Positions 1 through 6,529 of a DNA stretch of 12,106 nucleotides are shown piece by piece (the first letter of the stretch is position 1; each line of letters starts with the position of its first letter). Source of the DNA: JAHFPN01 sp036559465 (lineage in GTDB: Bacteria > Pseudomonadota > Alphaproteobacteria > Rhizobiales > Xanthobacteraceae); the NCBI GenBank assembly GCA_036559465.1, contig DATBTC010000005.1, positions 1 through 12,106 of the forward strand, read 5' to 3'. Made by a program: the position numbers and the translations under genes. The notes beneath the pieces were generated by a model that made no database searches, was not told where the DNA came from, and was given only the letters and a program-made list of their open reading frames with translations.

Positions 1-669
1 GTGGTCGTTGCCTTCCTTCAGCATTTTCCAGAACGCCAGGTGCGGGCTGTTGCGGTGCTTGGCCATATTCATCGGCGTCATGCGGAACGGATAGGCCTGG
101 ACCTGGAAGGATTGCTGGCCGGCCTCGAACGAGTCGCGCGCAAGCGCGAAAATTTCGCCGATCTGCTCGTCGGTCATAGCGTAGCAGCCGCGCGAGGAGC
201 AGTCGCCGTGCACCATCAGCAGCGCGCCGGAGCGGCCGTGCGCGCGGTCATAGGCGTTCGGATAGCCGAGGTTGAAGGCGAGATAATAGTTCGAGCGCGG
301 GTTCATCAGGCCGGGAGTGATGGCGTAGAAGCCCTCCGGCGCCTGCCGGTCGCCCTCCCGGATCTTCGGGCCGAGTTCGCCCGACCAGCGGCAGATCGGG
401 TAAGTCTTCAACAGCTCGTAGTCGCCGGCGGCGGTCTGCTTCCAGACCTCAACCTCGGCCTCTTCCTTGAAGATACGAATCAGAATCGGCGACTGCTTGG
501 TCATCCCCTTCTGTTCGATGAGGGAGACGAGCTCAGGCGTCAGCGGCTTCATGTGCTTGGGCTCGAGGCCCATCAAGCCGGCAGTTTCATAGTTGCAGCC
601 GGCAAGCACGAGAGTGCATGCGGCAGCCAATGCCGCGACACGCGCACGGGAGAGAATGGAACGGGTCAA
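1..669 (-). CDS. YafK-family L,D-transpeptidase lipoprotein (C-terminus cut by window edge)
   Basis: The visible 223 residues have no stop before base 1, so the C-terminus lies outside the window. Residues 1-25 form a lipoprotein signal: a basic start, a hydrophobic stretch and lipobox L-A-G-C with the lipidated cysteine at C25. The YkuD/L,D-transpeptidase core follows. The motif HGDCSSRGCYAM at about 154-165 supplies the expected catalytic His154 and Cys162 (S-x-G-C form), and downstream PFRMTPMNM is typical of the YafK branch. Family members form or cut bonds at meso-diaminopimelate in peptidoglycan; E. coli YafK (LdtF/DpaA) releases Braun lipoprotein from the wall. Which activity applies here cannot be told. 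The start is TTG at 667-669, chosen because it places the signal peptide correctly and no ATG or GTG is in frame upstream. It overlaps the stop of a 13-codon ORF. accA lies 138 bp upstream on the same strand. Confidence 0.9.
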   Translation of the reverse strand, partial: MTRSILSRARVAALAAACTLVLAGCNYETAGLMGLEPKHMKPLTPELVSLIEQKGMTKQSPILIRIFKEEAEVEVWKQTAAGDYELLKTYPICRWSGELGPKIREGDRQAPEGFYAITPGLMNPRSNYYLAFNLGYPNAYDRAHGRSGALLMVHGDCSSRGCYAMTDEQIGEIFALARDSFEAGQQSFQVQAYPFRMTPMNMAKHRNSPHLAFWKMLKEGNDH

Positions 670-707
670 CAGAAACCCCCGGAAATGAGCACCACCCGCA
701 TGCTCAT
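666..707 (-). CDS. Possible 13-codon leader ORF overlapping the transpeptidase start
   Basis: ATG at 705-707 opens a 13-residue frame (MSMRVVLISGGFC) that stops at TGA 666-668. This TGA overlaps the TTG start at 667-669 as TTGA. An AAGGG about 9 bases before the ATG is a fair ribosome binding site, better than anything in front of the TTG. Coupled initiation at the TTG is therefore possible. It may equally be chance, or the relic of a one-base frameshift that once joined the two frames. Confidence 0.2.
   Translation of the reverse strand: MSMRVVLISGGFC
685..707 (-). promoter_or_regulatory. Leader hairpin before the L,D-transpeptidase start
   Basis: A perfect 7-bp inverted repeat, ATGAGCA / TGCTCAT, with a 9-base loop lies 15 bases upstream of the TTG start. 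Its 5' arm contains the ATG of the short leader ORF, so folding would hide that start codon. No T-run follows, so it does not look like a terminator. It could be an mRNA hairpin or a protein-binding palindrome. Confidence 0.35.
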
Positions 708-774
708 AAATCGTTACCCTTGACAGCCTGTTACCGCAAGCATCGCAGCAGGGCCGCTCCAAACAACGTGAACG

Positions 775-800
775 AACGGCTAATGGCGGGGATAGCCGCC
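775..800 (-). terminator. Weak candidate terminator after accA
   Basis: Just after the accA stop, the minus strand can form a perfect 6-bp stem CGGCTA / TAGCCG (793-798 with 777-782) around a 10-base loop, extendable by two G-U pairs. The following bases are T-rich (TTCGTTCACGTTGTTT) but lack a clean T-run. The other bases of the 670-807 gap hold only a poor promoter-like pair (TTGCGG, 17 bases, TAACGA) for the transpeptidase and the leader elements listed separately. Confidence 0.3.
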
Positions 801-807
801 GATTCGG

Positions 808-1761
808 TCACAAATTGCGGCCAATCGCCAAGAATTTACGCTGGCGGCGGGCGCGTACTTCCTCGCGCGAAAGCCCTTTCAGGCTCTCGAGCGCACCGGC
901 GAGCGCGTCACCGGTGGCCTCAATTGCGGCATCGGGGTGGCGATGGGCGCCGCCGGGCGGCTCCGCGATCACCTCGTCTACGATCCCGAGATGCATCAGG
1001 TCCTGGGCGGTGATCTTCATATTGGTGGCCGCCTCCTGCGCCTTGGAAGTGTCGCGCCAAAGGATCGACGCCGCGCCCTCGGGCGAAATCACGCTGTAGA
1101 TCGCATGCTCCAGCATGAGCACGGTATTGGCGGTGGCGATGGCGATGGCGCCGCCCGATCCACCCTCGCCGATGATGATCGAGACATTGGGAACGCCGAG
1201 CGCAAGGCAAGTTTCCGTCGAGCGCGCGATGGCTTCCGCCTGGCCGCGCTCCTCGGCCCCGATGCCGGGATAGGCGCCGGCCGTATCCACGAGCGTAACT
1301 ACTGGGATCGCGAAACGTTCGGCGAGTTCCATGAGCCGCACTGCCTTGCGGTAGCCCTCCGGCCGCGCCATTCCGAAATTGTGTTTGATGCGAGCTTCGG
1401 TGGTAGAGCCCTTCTCTTGGCCGAGCAAACACACGCTCTCGCCGCGGAAGCGCGCGAAGCCGCCCAGGATCGCCGCGTCCTCCCCGAACTTGCGATCACC
1501 GGCGAGCGGTGTGAATTCGGTGAACAGGCGTCCGGCGTAATCGGAAAAGTGCGGTCGGTTCGGATGGCGCGCGACGAACGTCTTCTGCCAGGGCGTTAGA
1601 TTCGAATAGAGATCGCGCAGCGCCAGCGCGGATTTCGCCTCAAGCGCGGCGATCTCGTCGGTATTTGCGGCGACATCGCCGGCGGCGGACTCCGCACGCA
1701 GCTCATCGAGCTTGGCGTCGAGTTCCGCGACAGGTTTTTCAAAGTCGAGATAGGTGCGCAT
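808..1761 (-). CDS. accA: Acetyl-CoA carboxylase carboxyltransferase subunit alpha
   Basis: This 317-residue protein is the usual length for AccA. It pairs with AccD to move the carboxyl group from carboxybiotin on AccB to acetyl-CoA, giving malonyl-CoA in the first committed step of fatty acid synthesis in the cytoplasm. The N-terminus has the AccA opening YLDFEKPVAELDAKLDEL, a helical hairpin before the crotonase-like fold. Conserved blocks are VDTAGAYPGIGAEERGQ (about 158-174), GEGGSGGAIAI (198-208) and VISPEGAASILWRD (224-237), which build the acyl-CoA site and oxyanion pocket. ATG at 1759-1761 gives the family N-terminus, although no clear Shine-Dalgarno precedes it. xerD lies 68 bp upstream on the same strand, so the two could be co-transcribed. 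accB, accC and accD are not in the window. Confidence 0.97.
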   Translation of the reverse strand: MRTYLDFEKPVAELDAKLDELRAESAAGDVAANTDEIAALEAKSALALRDLYSNLTPWQKTFVARHPNRPHFSDYAGRLFTEFTPLAGDRKFGEDAAILGGFARFRGESVCLLGQEKGSTTEARIKHNFGMARPEGYRKAVRLMELAERFAIPVVTLVDTAGAYPGIGAEERGQAEAIARSTETCLALGVPNVSIIIGEGGSGGAIAIATANTVLMLEHAIYSVISPEGAASILWRDTSKAQEAATNMKITAQDLMHLGIVDEVIAEPPGGAHRHPDAAIEATGDALAGALESLKGLSREEVRARRQRKFLAIGRNL

Positions 1762-1776
1762 CGGGCCATATTTTTT

Positions 1777-1797
1777 GCAGCCGGGCGAAGCTGCCCG
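1777..1797 (-). other. Two competing inverted repeats in the xerD-accA gap
   Basis: In the 68-bp gap (1762-1829), CGGGC / GCCCG (1782-1786 with 1793-1797) and GCAGC / GCTGC (1777-1781 with 1790-1794) share bases 1793-1794, so only one stem can form fully. On the minus strand an A-run, not a T-run, follows, so this is not a terminator for xerD. It would sit in the accA leader if transcription starts upstream. A TTGACT lies nearby, but no matching -10 is seen. Confidence 0.25.
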
Positions 1798-1829
1798 CCA
1801 CCAATAAGCGAGTCAAGCGAAGCCGCGGG

Positions 1830-2804
1830 CTAGTCGTCGGACAACGGATGCAGGTCGCGTACGAGGCTTTTCAGGCGCTCATCGAGCACGTGGGTATAGA
1901 TCTGGGTGGTCGAAACATCGGCGTGGCCGAGCAGCTGCTGCACCACGCGCAGATCCGCGCCGTTCTGCAGCATGTGGCTGGCGAAGGCGTGACGCAACAC
2001 GTGCGGACTCATCATACTCGGATCGGTACCGATCGAAACGGCGAGCGCCTTCAGCTCGCGCCCCACGTGCTGGCGCGTGACGTGCCCGCTCTCGCCGAAA
2101 GATGGAAACAGCCAACGCTGCTCGCCGATTGCGCCTTTTTTTCCTTTCGCGGACTTAGCGCGAAGATCGAGATAGACGCGCATGGCGCGCCGCGCCGCGT
2201 CACCGAGCGGCACCAGGCGCTCCTTGTTGCCCTTGCCGCGAACATTGATTGTCTCGGCATCGGCGCGCGCGGCTCCCGCAGGCAGCGCGATGAGTTCCGA
2301 GACACGGAGCCCGGTGGCGTAGAGCACTTCCAGCAGACAAGCGAGGCGAGCGGCACGCAGGATTTCCACCGAACTTGAATCTTTCGCCGCGACTGCCGCA
2401 TGCGCTCCGGCGATCAGCTTCGTGACCTCGGCGATCGAGAGAACTTTCGGCAGCGGACGCCCGCGCCGCAGCCCTTCCAGCACCGCGGCGGGATCGGAGT
2501 CGCGCTTGCCTTCGGCATAGAGAAAGCGATGCAGCTGGCGAACGGCGGAGAGACGCCGTGCGACAGAGGTATTGGCAAGGCCGCGGCGGCTCAGTTCCGC
2601 AAGATACGCGCGGATTTCTTCGGTGGTCGCGGCGCCCGCGTCGCGTCCGCGCCCGGCGAGAAAGCCCGCATAGTCTTCAAGATCGCGCCGGTAAGCGTCG
2701 AGCGTGTTGCGGCTGGCGCCGCGCTCGGTCGCGATCATGTCTAGGAAAAGTTCGATCAGGGCGAACGAGCGCCCCTCGCGCCGCGCATCGCGCCGCGCCG
2801 TCAC
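1830..2804 (-). CDS. xerD: Tyrosine recombinase XerD
   Basis: The 324-residue protein is slightly longer than E. coli XerD (298). With XerC it resolves chromosome dimers at dif near the septum. An N-terminal SAM-like DNA-binding domain (about 14-100) precedes the catalytic domain (about 115-310). All expected active-site residues are visible: Arg167 in ATGLRVSEL, Lys191 in KGNKERLVP, His268 and Arg271 in SPHVLRHAFASHML, His294 in LLGHADVSTTQIYTH, and nucleophile Tyr303. The C-terminus (LHPLSDD) matches the XerD tail; XerD rather than XerC is inferred from this and from the neighbours. The start is GTG at 2802-2804, overlapping the stop of the 47-residue gene as GTGA, so translation is probably coupled. 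There is no independent Shine-Dalgarno. Confidence 0.95.
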   Translation of the reverse strand: MTARRDARREGRSFALIELFLDMIATERGASRNTLDAYRRDLEDYAGFLAGRGRDAGAATTEEIRAYLAELSRRGLANTSVARRLSAVRQLHRFLYAEGKRDSDPAAVLEGLRRGRPLPKVLSIAEVTKLIAGAHAAVAAKDSSSVEILRAARLACLLEVLYATGLRVSELIALPAGAARADAETINVRGKGNKERLVPLGDAARRAMRVYLDLRAKSAKGKKGAIGEQRWLFPSFGESGHVTRQHVGRELKALAVSIGTDPSMMSPHVLRHAFASHMLQNGADLRVVQQLLGHADVSTTQIYTHVLDERLKSLVRDLHPLSDD

Positions 2805-2944
2805 TTGCCGAGCCGGTCCTGTGGAATGGTCGAGCTCATCTCACGTGGCTCAGGCTCGACGAGGTTGGCGAGCGACCACATTCCGGCGAAGCCCAGGCCG
2901 GCGATGATCCCGACGATAGTCAGAAATCGGATGAGGCTCGGCAT
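2801..2944 (-). CDS. Small single-pass membrane protein upstream of xerD
   Basis: This 47-residue protein has a short N-terminus (MPSLIR), one hydrophobic segment at about 7-28 (FLTIVGIIAGLGFAGMWSLA) and a charged, proline-containing tail (VEPEPREM, then PQDRLGK). It is most likely a single-pass inner-membrane protein. From memory, small proteins with an F-V-E-P-R-E-M-type motif precede xerD in many Hyphomicrobiales, sometimes mislabelled histidine kinase; there is no kinase domain here. The TGA overlaps the xerD GTG, so the two are coupled. The ATG at 2942-2944 is preferred because it starts just before the membrane segment. An in-frame GTG at 2975-2977 would give 58 residues and sits next to a candidate promoter. 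Function unknown. Confidence 0.75.
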   Translation of the reverse strand: MPSLIRFLTIVGIIAGLGFAGMWSLANLVEPEPREMSSTIPQDRLGK

Positions 2945-2987
2945 TCCGGATGCGCCCGATTCGGCTTCACGCCGCACGTACGCGCGG

Positions 2988-3016
2988 AATAAGCGCCGTT
3001 TACCCTGTGATGGCAA
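2988..3016 (-). promoter_or_regulatory. Candidate promoter for the small protein-xerD unit
   Basis: On the minus strand TTGCCA (3011-3016, 5 of 6 bases of the -35 consensus) is followed after 17 bases by CTTATT (2988-2993, 3 of 6 at -10). Transcription would begin near 2981, about 36 bases before the ATG at 2944, or 3-4 bases before the alternative GTG at 2977. It overlaps the spacer of the divergent aroK candidate promoter. Confidence 0.3.
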
Positions 3017-3025
3017 GGTCCGGCG

Positions 3026-3031
3026 TATGAT
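3026..3031 (+). promoter_or_regulatory. Candidate -10 box for aroK-aroB
   Basis: TATGAT matches 5 of 6 bases of the -10 consensus and lies about 50 bases before the aroK ATG. No good -35 hexamer is found 16-18 bases upstream; TTTACC at 2999-3004 is too far away (21 bases). It is the best promoter element on this strand in the 139-bp divergent gap 2945-3083. Confidence 0.3.
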
Positions 3032-3083
3032 TGCCCGGCACGGCGGATCGTGTAGGTTCCGCCCCCAATCCGGAGAATATGGA

Positions 3084-3704
3084 ATGACCGGCGCAAGCCA
3101 GGGCGAGGACTCGGCGCGTAGCGTGGAAACGTTGCGCGAACGGCTCGGCGCGCGCTCGGTCGTGCTGGTCGGCATGCCGGGCTCGGGCAAGACCTCGGTC
3201 GGTCGCCGCCTGGCCCAGCGCCTCGAGCTTTCCTTCGTCGATGCCGATTCCGAGATCGAGAAGGCCGCTGACATGCCGATCGCCGACATTTTCACCCAGC
3301 ACGGCGAGCCCTATTTCCGCTCAGGCGAAGCCAAGGTGATCGCGCGCATCCTGGAGAGCGGCCCGCGGGTGGTGGCTACCGGCGGCGGCGCGTTCATGAA
3401 CCCGGACACACGCGCGAAGATCCGCGCGCAAGGGATTTCGGTCTGGCTCAAGGCCGACTTAGCGGTGCTGTTGCGCCGGATCAAGCGCAAAAACGACCGC
3501 CCGCTGTTCATGAATGGTGACCCGGAGGCCACGCTGAAGCGGTTGCTCACCGAGCGGGAGCCGGTGTTTGCGGAGGCGGACATCGTCGTCGTCTCGCAGG
3601 ACAGTCCGCACGAGACCACGATGGAAGCGATCGTGACGGAGCTGGAACGGATGCTAGGGGGCACCCCGCCCTCGCCCGGCGCGCCGAAGGAAGCGCGCCC
3701 ATGA
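3084..3704 (+). CDS. aroK: Shikimate kinase
   Basis: This 206-residue cytoplasmic enzyme phosphorylates shikimate at the 3-hydroxyl with ATP, the fifth step to chorismate. It has the P-loop GMPGSGKT at about 30-37, the shikimate-binding acidic motif DADSEIE (53-59), GEPYFRSGE with Arg79, and GGGAF (100-104). The LID arginine is Arg139 in KNDRP, and Arg158 is in the TEREPVF motif. The core is about 175 residues; the extra 20-odd at the N-terminus and the Pro-rich tail (GTPPSPGAPKEARP) are common in alphaproteobacteria. ATG 3084 is chosen because GGAG at 3072-3075 is well spaced and the frame upstream shows no family similarity. The stop overlaps aroB by ATGA. It is divergent from xerD. Confidence 0.96.
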   Translation: MTGASQGEDSARSVETLRERLGARSVVLVGMPGSGKTSVGRRLAQRLELSFVDADSEIEKAADMPIADIFTQHGEPYFRSGEAKVIARILESGPRVVATGGGAFMNPDTRAKIRAQGISVWLKADLAVLLRRIKRKNDRPLFMNGDPEATLKRLLTEREPVFAEADIVVVSQDSPHETTMEAIVTELERMLGGTPPSPGAPKEARP

Positions 3705-4846
3705 GCGCCAAAAGCGAAGCTGCCGTGCAGGCGGCGCAGGAAGTGGTGCGCGTCGAGCTTCCCGCGCGCAGCTATGACATCGTGATCGGCACCGGCCTGA
3801 TCGACGAGGCGGGCGCGCGCATCGCCAAGCTCCGGCCGGGTTCGGCCGCGATCGTCGTCACCGACGAGACGGTGGCGAAACTGCATCTTCAGCGCCTCGA
3901 GCGTGGGCTGGCGAGCGCCGGCCTGCGTCATTCCAATTCGATCATCGCTCCGGGTGAAGGCTCCAAGAACTTCGCCACGCTCGAGCGCGCGGTCGATGCG
4001 ATCCTAGCCGCCAGGATCGAGCGCAACGATCTGGTGATCGCGCTCGGTGGCGGCGTGATCGGCGACGTCGCCGGCTTCGCGGCGGCGGTGGCGCGGCGCG
4101 GGATCGACATCGTGCAAATCCCGACGACACTACTGGCGCAGGTCGATTCCTCGATCGGCGGCAAGACCGGGATCAATACGAGGCAAGGCAAAAACCTCGT
4201 CGGCGCGTTCCATCAGCCGTGCCTGGTACTCGCCGACACCGGCACGCTCGATACACTGCCGGCGCGGCAGTTCCGCGCCGGCTACGCGGAGGTCGCCAAA
4301 TACGGCCTGCTCGGCGACGAGAAGTTTTTCGCCTGGCTCGAGCAGAATTGGCGCGCGTTGTTTTCCGCAGGCGGTGCGGCGCGCACGCATGCGATCGCCA
4401 CCTCGTGCCGCATGAAGGCGGAGATCGTCGGCCGCGACGAGCGCGAAAGCGGCGAGCGGGCGCTATTGAACCTCGGCCATACGTTCGGCCATGCGCTCGA
4501 AACCGCGACCGGGTTTTCGGATCGGCTGCTGCACGGCGAGGGCATCGCTATCGGCATGGTGCTGGCGTTCCGCCTCTCGGCGCAGCTCAAATTTTGCGAT
4601 CCCAAGGATGCAGACCGGGCTGCCGCGCACTTCGCCGCAGCGGGGCTTCCGACGCGGCTGAAGGACGTGCCCGGCCAGCTTCCGGATTCGGAAGGTCTGC
4701 TCGCGCTGATGGCACAGGACAAGAAGGTGCGCCGCGGCGCGCTCGTGTTCGTGCTGGCACGCGGCATCGGCAAGGCTTTCGTCGCAGCGGACGTAGAGCC
4801 GGAGCGGGTTCGCGCGCTGCTCGACGCCGAACGCAATCGTCCCTAA
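3701..4846 (+). CDS. aroB: 3-dehydroquinate synthase
   Basis: This 381-residue enzyme converts DAHP to 3-dehydroquinate, the second shikimate-pathway step, using NAD and a divalent metal. Visible motifs are GEGSKNFATLE (about 85-95), the nucleotide-binding stretch GGGVIGDVAGF (116-126) and PTTLLAQVDSSIGGKTGIN (141-159). The metal ligands expected from family structures are present: Glu197 in GYAEVAKYG, His260 in LNLGHTFGHALE and His278 in LLHGEGIAIGM. ATG 3701 overlaps the aroK stop (ATGA), and GAAGGA at 3686-3691 gives a good ribosome binding site inside the end of aroK, so the two enzymes are made together. No residue looks lost. Confidence 0.97.
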   Translation: MSAKSEAAVQAAQEVVRVELPARSYDIVIGTGLIDEAGARIAKLRPGSAAIVVTDETVAKLHLQRLERGLASAGLRHSNSIIAPGEGSKNFATLERAVDAILAARIERNDLVIALGGGVIGDVAGFAAAVARRGIDIVQIPTTLLAQVDSSIGGKTGINTRQGKNLVGAFHQPCLVLADTGTLDTLPARQFRAGYAEVAKYGLLGDEKFFAWLEQNWRALFSAGGAARTHAIATSCRMKAEIVGRDERESGERALLNLGHTFGHALETATGFSDRLLHGEGIAIGMVLAFRLSAQLKFCDPKDADRAAAHFAAAGLPTRLKDVPGQLPDSEGLLALMAQDKKVRRGALVFVLARGIGKAFVAADVEPERVRALLDAERNRP

Positions 4847-4859
4847 ATAAGATCGACCC

Positions 4860-6149
4860 ATGGAAACGATCGATATCATCGTCATCGCCGCAATATTCGT
4901 CTGCCTGGTTGTTTCCTTCTTCTTCTCGGGCAGCGAGACGGCACTGACCGCTGCCTCGACTGCCCGCTTGGCCGCGCTCGAGAGCGCCGGAGACAAGCGC
5001 GCGGCTATCGTCAATCGCCTGATGGAAAAGCCGGAGCGTTTGATCGGGGCGATCCTGCTCGGCAACAACCTCGCCAATATCGCCGCATCCTCCTTGGCCG
5101 CCGGCATCCTGCTGATCTGGTTCGGTGAGCTCGGCATTGCCTATGCGACGCTTGTGATGACCGCGATCATCGTGATCTTCTCCGAGGTCATGCCGAAGAC
5201 GATCGCCATCAACCATCCGGAGCGCATGGCGCTGCTTTCGGCGCGCCCGATCGCGGCGATCGTAGCTTTTCTCGGCCCCATCACGCTCGCGATCGAGGCG
5301 ATCGTACGCTGGTTCCTGCGCATGGTCGGTTTCAGGCTGGAAGCCACCGAGAACGTGCTGACCGGCAACGAAGAGCTGCGCGGGGCCGTCGATGTGCTGC
5401 ACAAAGAAGGCAGCGTCGTGCGCGAGGAGCGCGACATGTTCGGCGGCCTGCTCAACCTCAAGGACCTCGTCGTGTCGGACGTGATGATCCACCGCACCAA
5501 CATGGTGGCGATCGACGTCGATAGCCCGCCCGAGCAGATCGTGCGCGAAGTGCTGGCCGCACCCTATACGCGGATTCCGCTGTACCGGGACAACCCGCAG
5601 AACATCGTCGGCGTGATCCATGCCAAGGATCTGCTGCGCGAGCTGGAGGCCGCGGGCGGCGATGTATCGCAGATCGACATACCCTCGATCGCGCTGGCGC
5701 CGTGGTTCGTGCCCGACACGACCAATCTGTTTGATCAGCTGAAAGCGTTCCTCAAGCGCAAGACCCATTTCGCCCTCGTTGTCGACGAGTATGGCGAGGT
5801 GATGGGCCTGGTGACGCTCGAAGATATCCTCGAGGAGATCGTCGGCGACATCGCCGACGAGCACGACGTCACCGTCTCCGGCGTGCGTCCGCATATCGAC
5901 GGCTCGGTGACGGTCGACGGCGCGGTGCCGATCCGCGATCTCAACCGGGTCATGGACTGGAACCTGCCCGACGATGAGGCGACCACCGTCGCCGGACTCG
6001 TCATTCACGAGGCGCAGCTTATTCCCGAGGCCGGGCAGATTTTCACCTTCCACGGCTTTCGCATCCAGGTGCTGCGCAAGAGCCGGAACCGGATTACTTT
6101 GCTCCGCATCGCACCGCTGTCGCGGCCCGAGGCGGAAGCCGCGGAATAG
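4860..6149 (+). CDS. CorC/HlyC-type (CNNM-like) transporter: DUF21, CBS pair, CorC_HlyC domain
   Basis: The 429-residue protein has three parts. A DUF21/CNNM membrane domain (about 1-190) has hydrophobic helices near 5-23, 62-86, 93-112 and 127-155, with the family motifs FFSGSETALTA and FSEVMPKT. A CBS pair (about 205-332) ends in VVDEYGEVMGLVTLEDILEEIVGDI. The C-terminal CorC_HlyC domain lies at about 340-420. Proteins of this build sit in the inner membrane and are linked to Mg/Co export or resistance; the old name hemolysin is misleading. Substrate is inferred from family only. It begins 13 bp after aroB, so it is probably co-transcribed, though the ribosome binding site is poor. It runs convergently into bolA with 9 bp between stops and no terminator-like hairpin. 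Confidence 0.92.
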   Translation: METIDIIVIAAIFVCLVVSFFFSGSETALTAASTARLAALESAGDKRAAIVNRLMEKPERLIGAILLGNNLANIAASSLAAGILLIWFGELGIAYATLVMTAIIVIFSEVMPKTIAINHPERMALLSARPIAAIVAFLGPITLAIEAIVRWFLRMVGFRLEATENVLTGNEELRGAVDVLHKEGSVVREERDMFGGLLNLKDLVVSDVMIHRTNMVAIDVDSPPEQIVREVLAAPYTRIPLYRDNPQNIVGVIHAKDLLRELEAAGGDVSQIDIPSIALAPWFVPDTTNLFDQLKAFLKRKTHFALVVDEYGEVMGLVTLEDILEEIVGDIADEHDVTVSGVRPHIDGSVTVDGAVPIRDLNRVMDWNLPDDEATTVAGLVIHEAQLIPEAGQIFTFHGFRIQVLRKSRNRITLLRIAPLSRPEAEAAE

Positions 6150-6158
6150 GCAGCCTGA

Positions 6159-6425
6159 TCATTCGCCCGGCGCTTTGGCTTCGATCGCGAGCGCATGCAG
6201 GCCGGCCTCCATCTCGTCGGCGAGCAGACGATTGACGATACGGTGACGCTCGATGCGACTTTGGCCGCGGAACGACTCCGCCACCACAATCACGCGCACA
6301 TGGGTGGTCTTTCCCGGAACCGCGCCTATATGACCGGCGTGGCTCGCGCTCTCGTCGGCGACGTCGAGGCGCTCGGGCGAAAGCGCCTGGGCGAGCGTGT
6401 CGCGAATCCGCTGCAAGGTGCTCAT
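6159..6425 (-). CDS. bolA: BolA family protein
   Basis: This 88-residue protein spans one BolA domain. The conserved THVRVIVVAESFRGQSRIERHRIVNRLLADEM (split as THVRVIVVAES and SRIERHRIVNRLL, about 41-68) holds the RHR helix start (60-62), and GLHALAI (75-81) holds the invariant His77 that ligates a [2Fe-2S] cluster shared with a monothiol glutaredoxin. Family roles include iron-sulfur handling and stress or morphology control; which subtype this is cannot be settled, and no glutaredoxin gene is in the window. ATG 6423-6425 gives the family N-terminus. There is no Shine-Dalgarno, and a promoter-like pair lies right against the start, suggesting a leaderless mRNA. It is divergent from the J-domain gene. 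Confidence 0.93.
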   Translation of the reverse strand: MSTLQRIRDTLAQALSPERLDVADESASHAGHIGAVPGKTTHVRVIVVAESFRGQSRIERHRIVNRLLADEMEAGLHALAIEAKAPGE

Positions 6426-6434
6426 GGCTGCGCG

Positions 6435-6462
6435 CTTATGGCGTTCCAGCGCGTGCCGTCAA
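6435..6462 (-). promoter_or_regulatory. Candidate bolA promoter producing a near-leaderless mRNA
   Basis: On the minus strand TTGACG (6457-6462, 5 of 6) is followed after 16 bases by CATAAG (6435-6440, 4 of 6). Only 9 bases separate the -10 from the bolA ATG, so the transcript would begin about 2 bases before the start codon. This fits the absence of a ribosome binding site. Confidence 0.4.
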
Positions 6463-6494
6463 TGCGATCGGCAACTGAAACCCACGGCATTTCC

Positions 6495-6523
6495 TTGTAT
6501 CCCGAGGCGCTGGCCCGCATACT
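6495..6523 (+). promoter_or_regulatory. Candidate promoter of the J-domain gene, leaderless
   Basis: TTGTAT (6495-6500, 3 of 6) and CATACT (6518-6523, 4 of 6) are spaced by 17 bases. The ATG at 6530 lies 6 bases after the -10, right where transcription would start. No Shine-Dalgarno is seen. Confidence 0.3.
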
Positions 6524-6529
6524 CACCGC

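Noticed and set aside
1..723. A 240-codon plus-strand open frame at the left edge.
   Set aside because: The opposite strand encodes a clear lipoprotein signal and L,D-transpeptidase catalytic motif. The plus-strand product shows nothing recognisable.
719..724. A perfect TTGACA -35 box on the plus strand.
   Set aside because: There is no -10 at the right spacing and no plus-strand gene downstream, only the end of accA on the other strand.
1771..1797. A T-run with a neighbouring hairpin, as a xerD terminator.
   Set aside because: On the minus strand, where xerD is read, the hairpin is followed by A residues. The T-run is on the wrong strand and side.
2805..3083. An in-frame upstream extension of aroK by 93 codons.
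   Set aside because: It runs over the divergent promoters and the small membrane gene, lacks AroK similarity, and the ATG at 3084 has a good ribosome binding site.
4587..6053. A 488-codon minus-strand open frame opposite the CorC/HlyC-like gene.
   Set aside because: It has the same codon-aligned complement effect and a low-complexity His/Asp/Arg-rich product with no family likeness.
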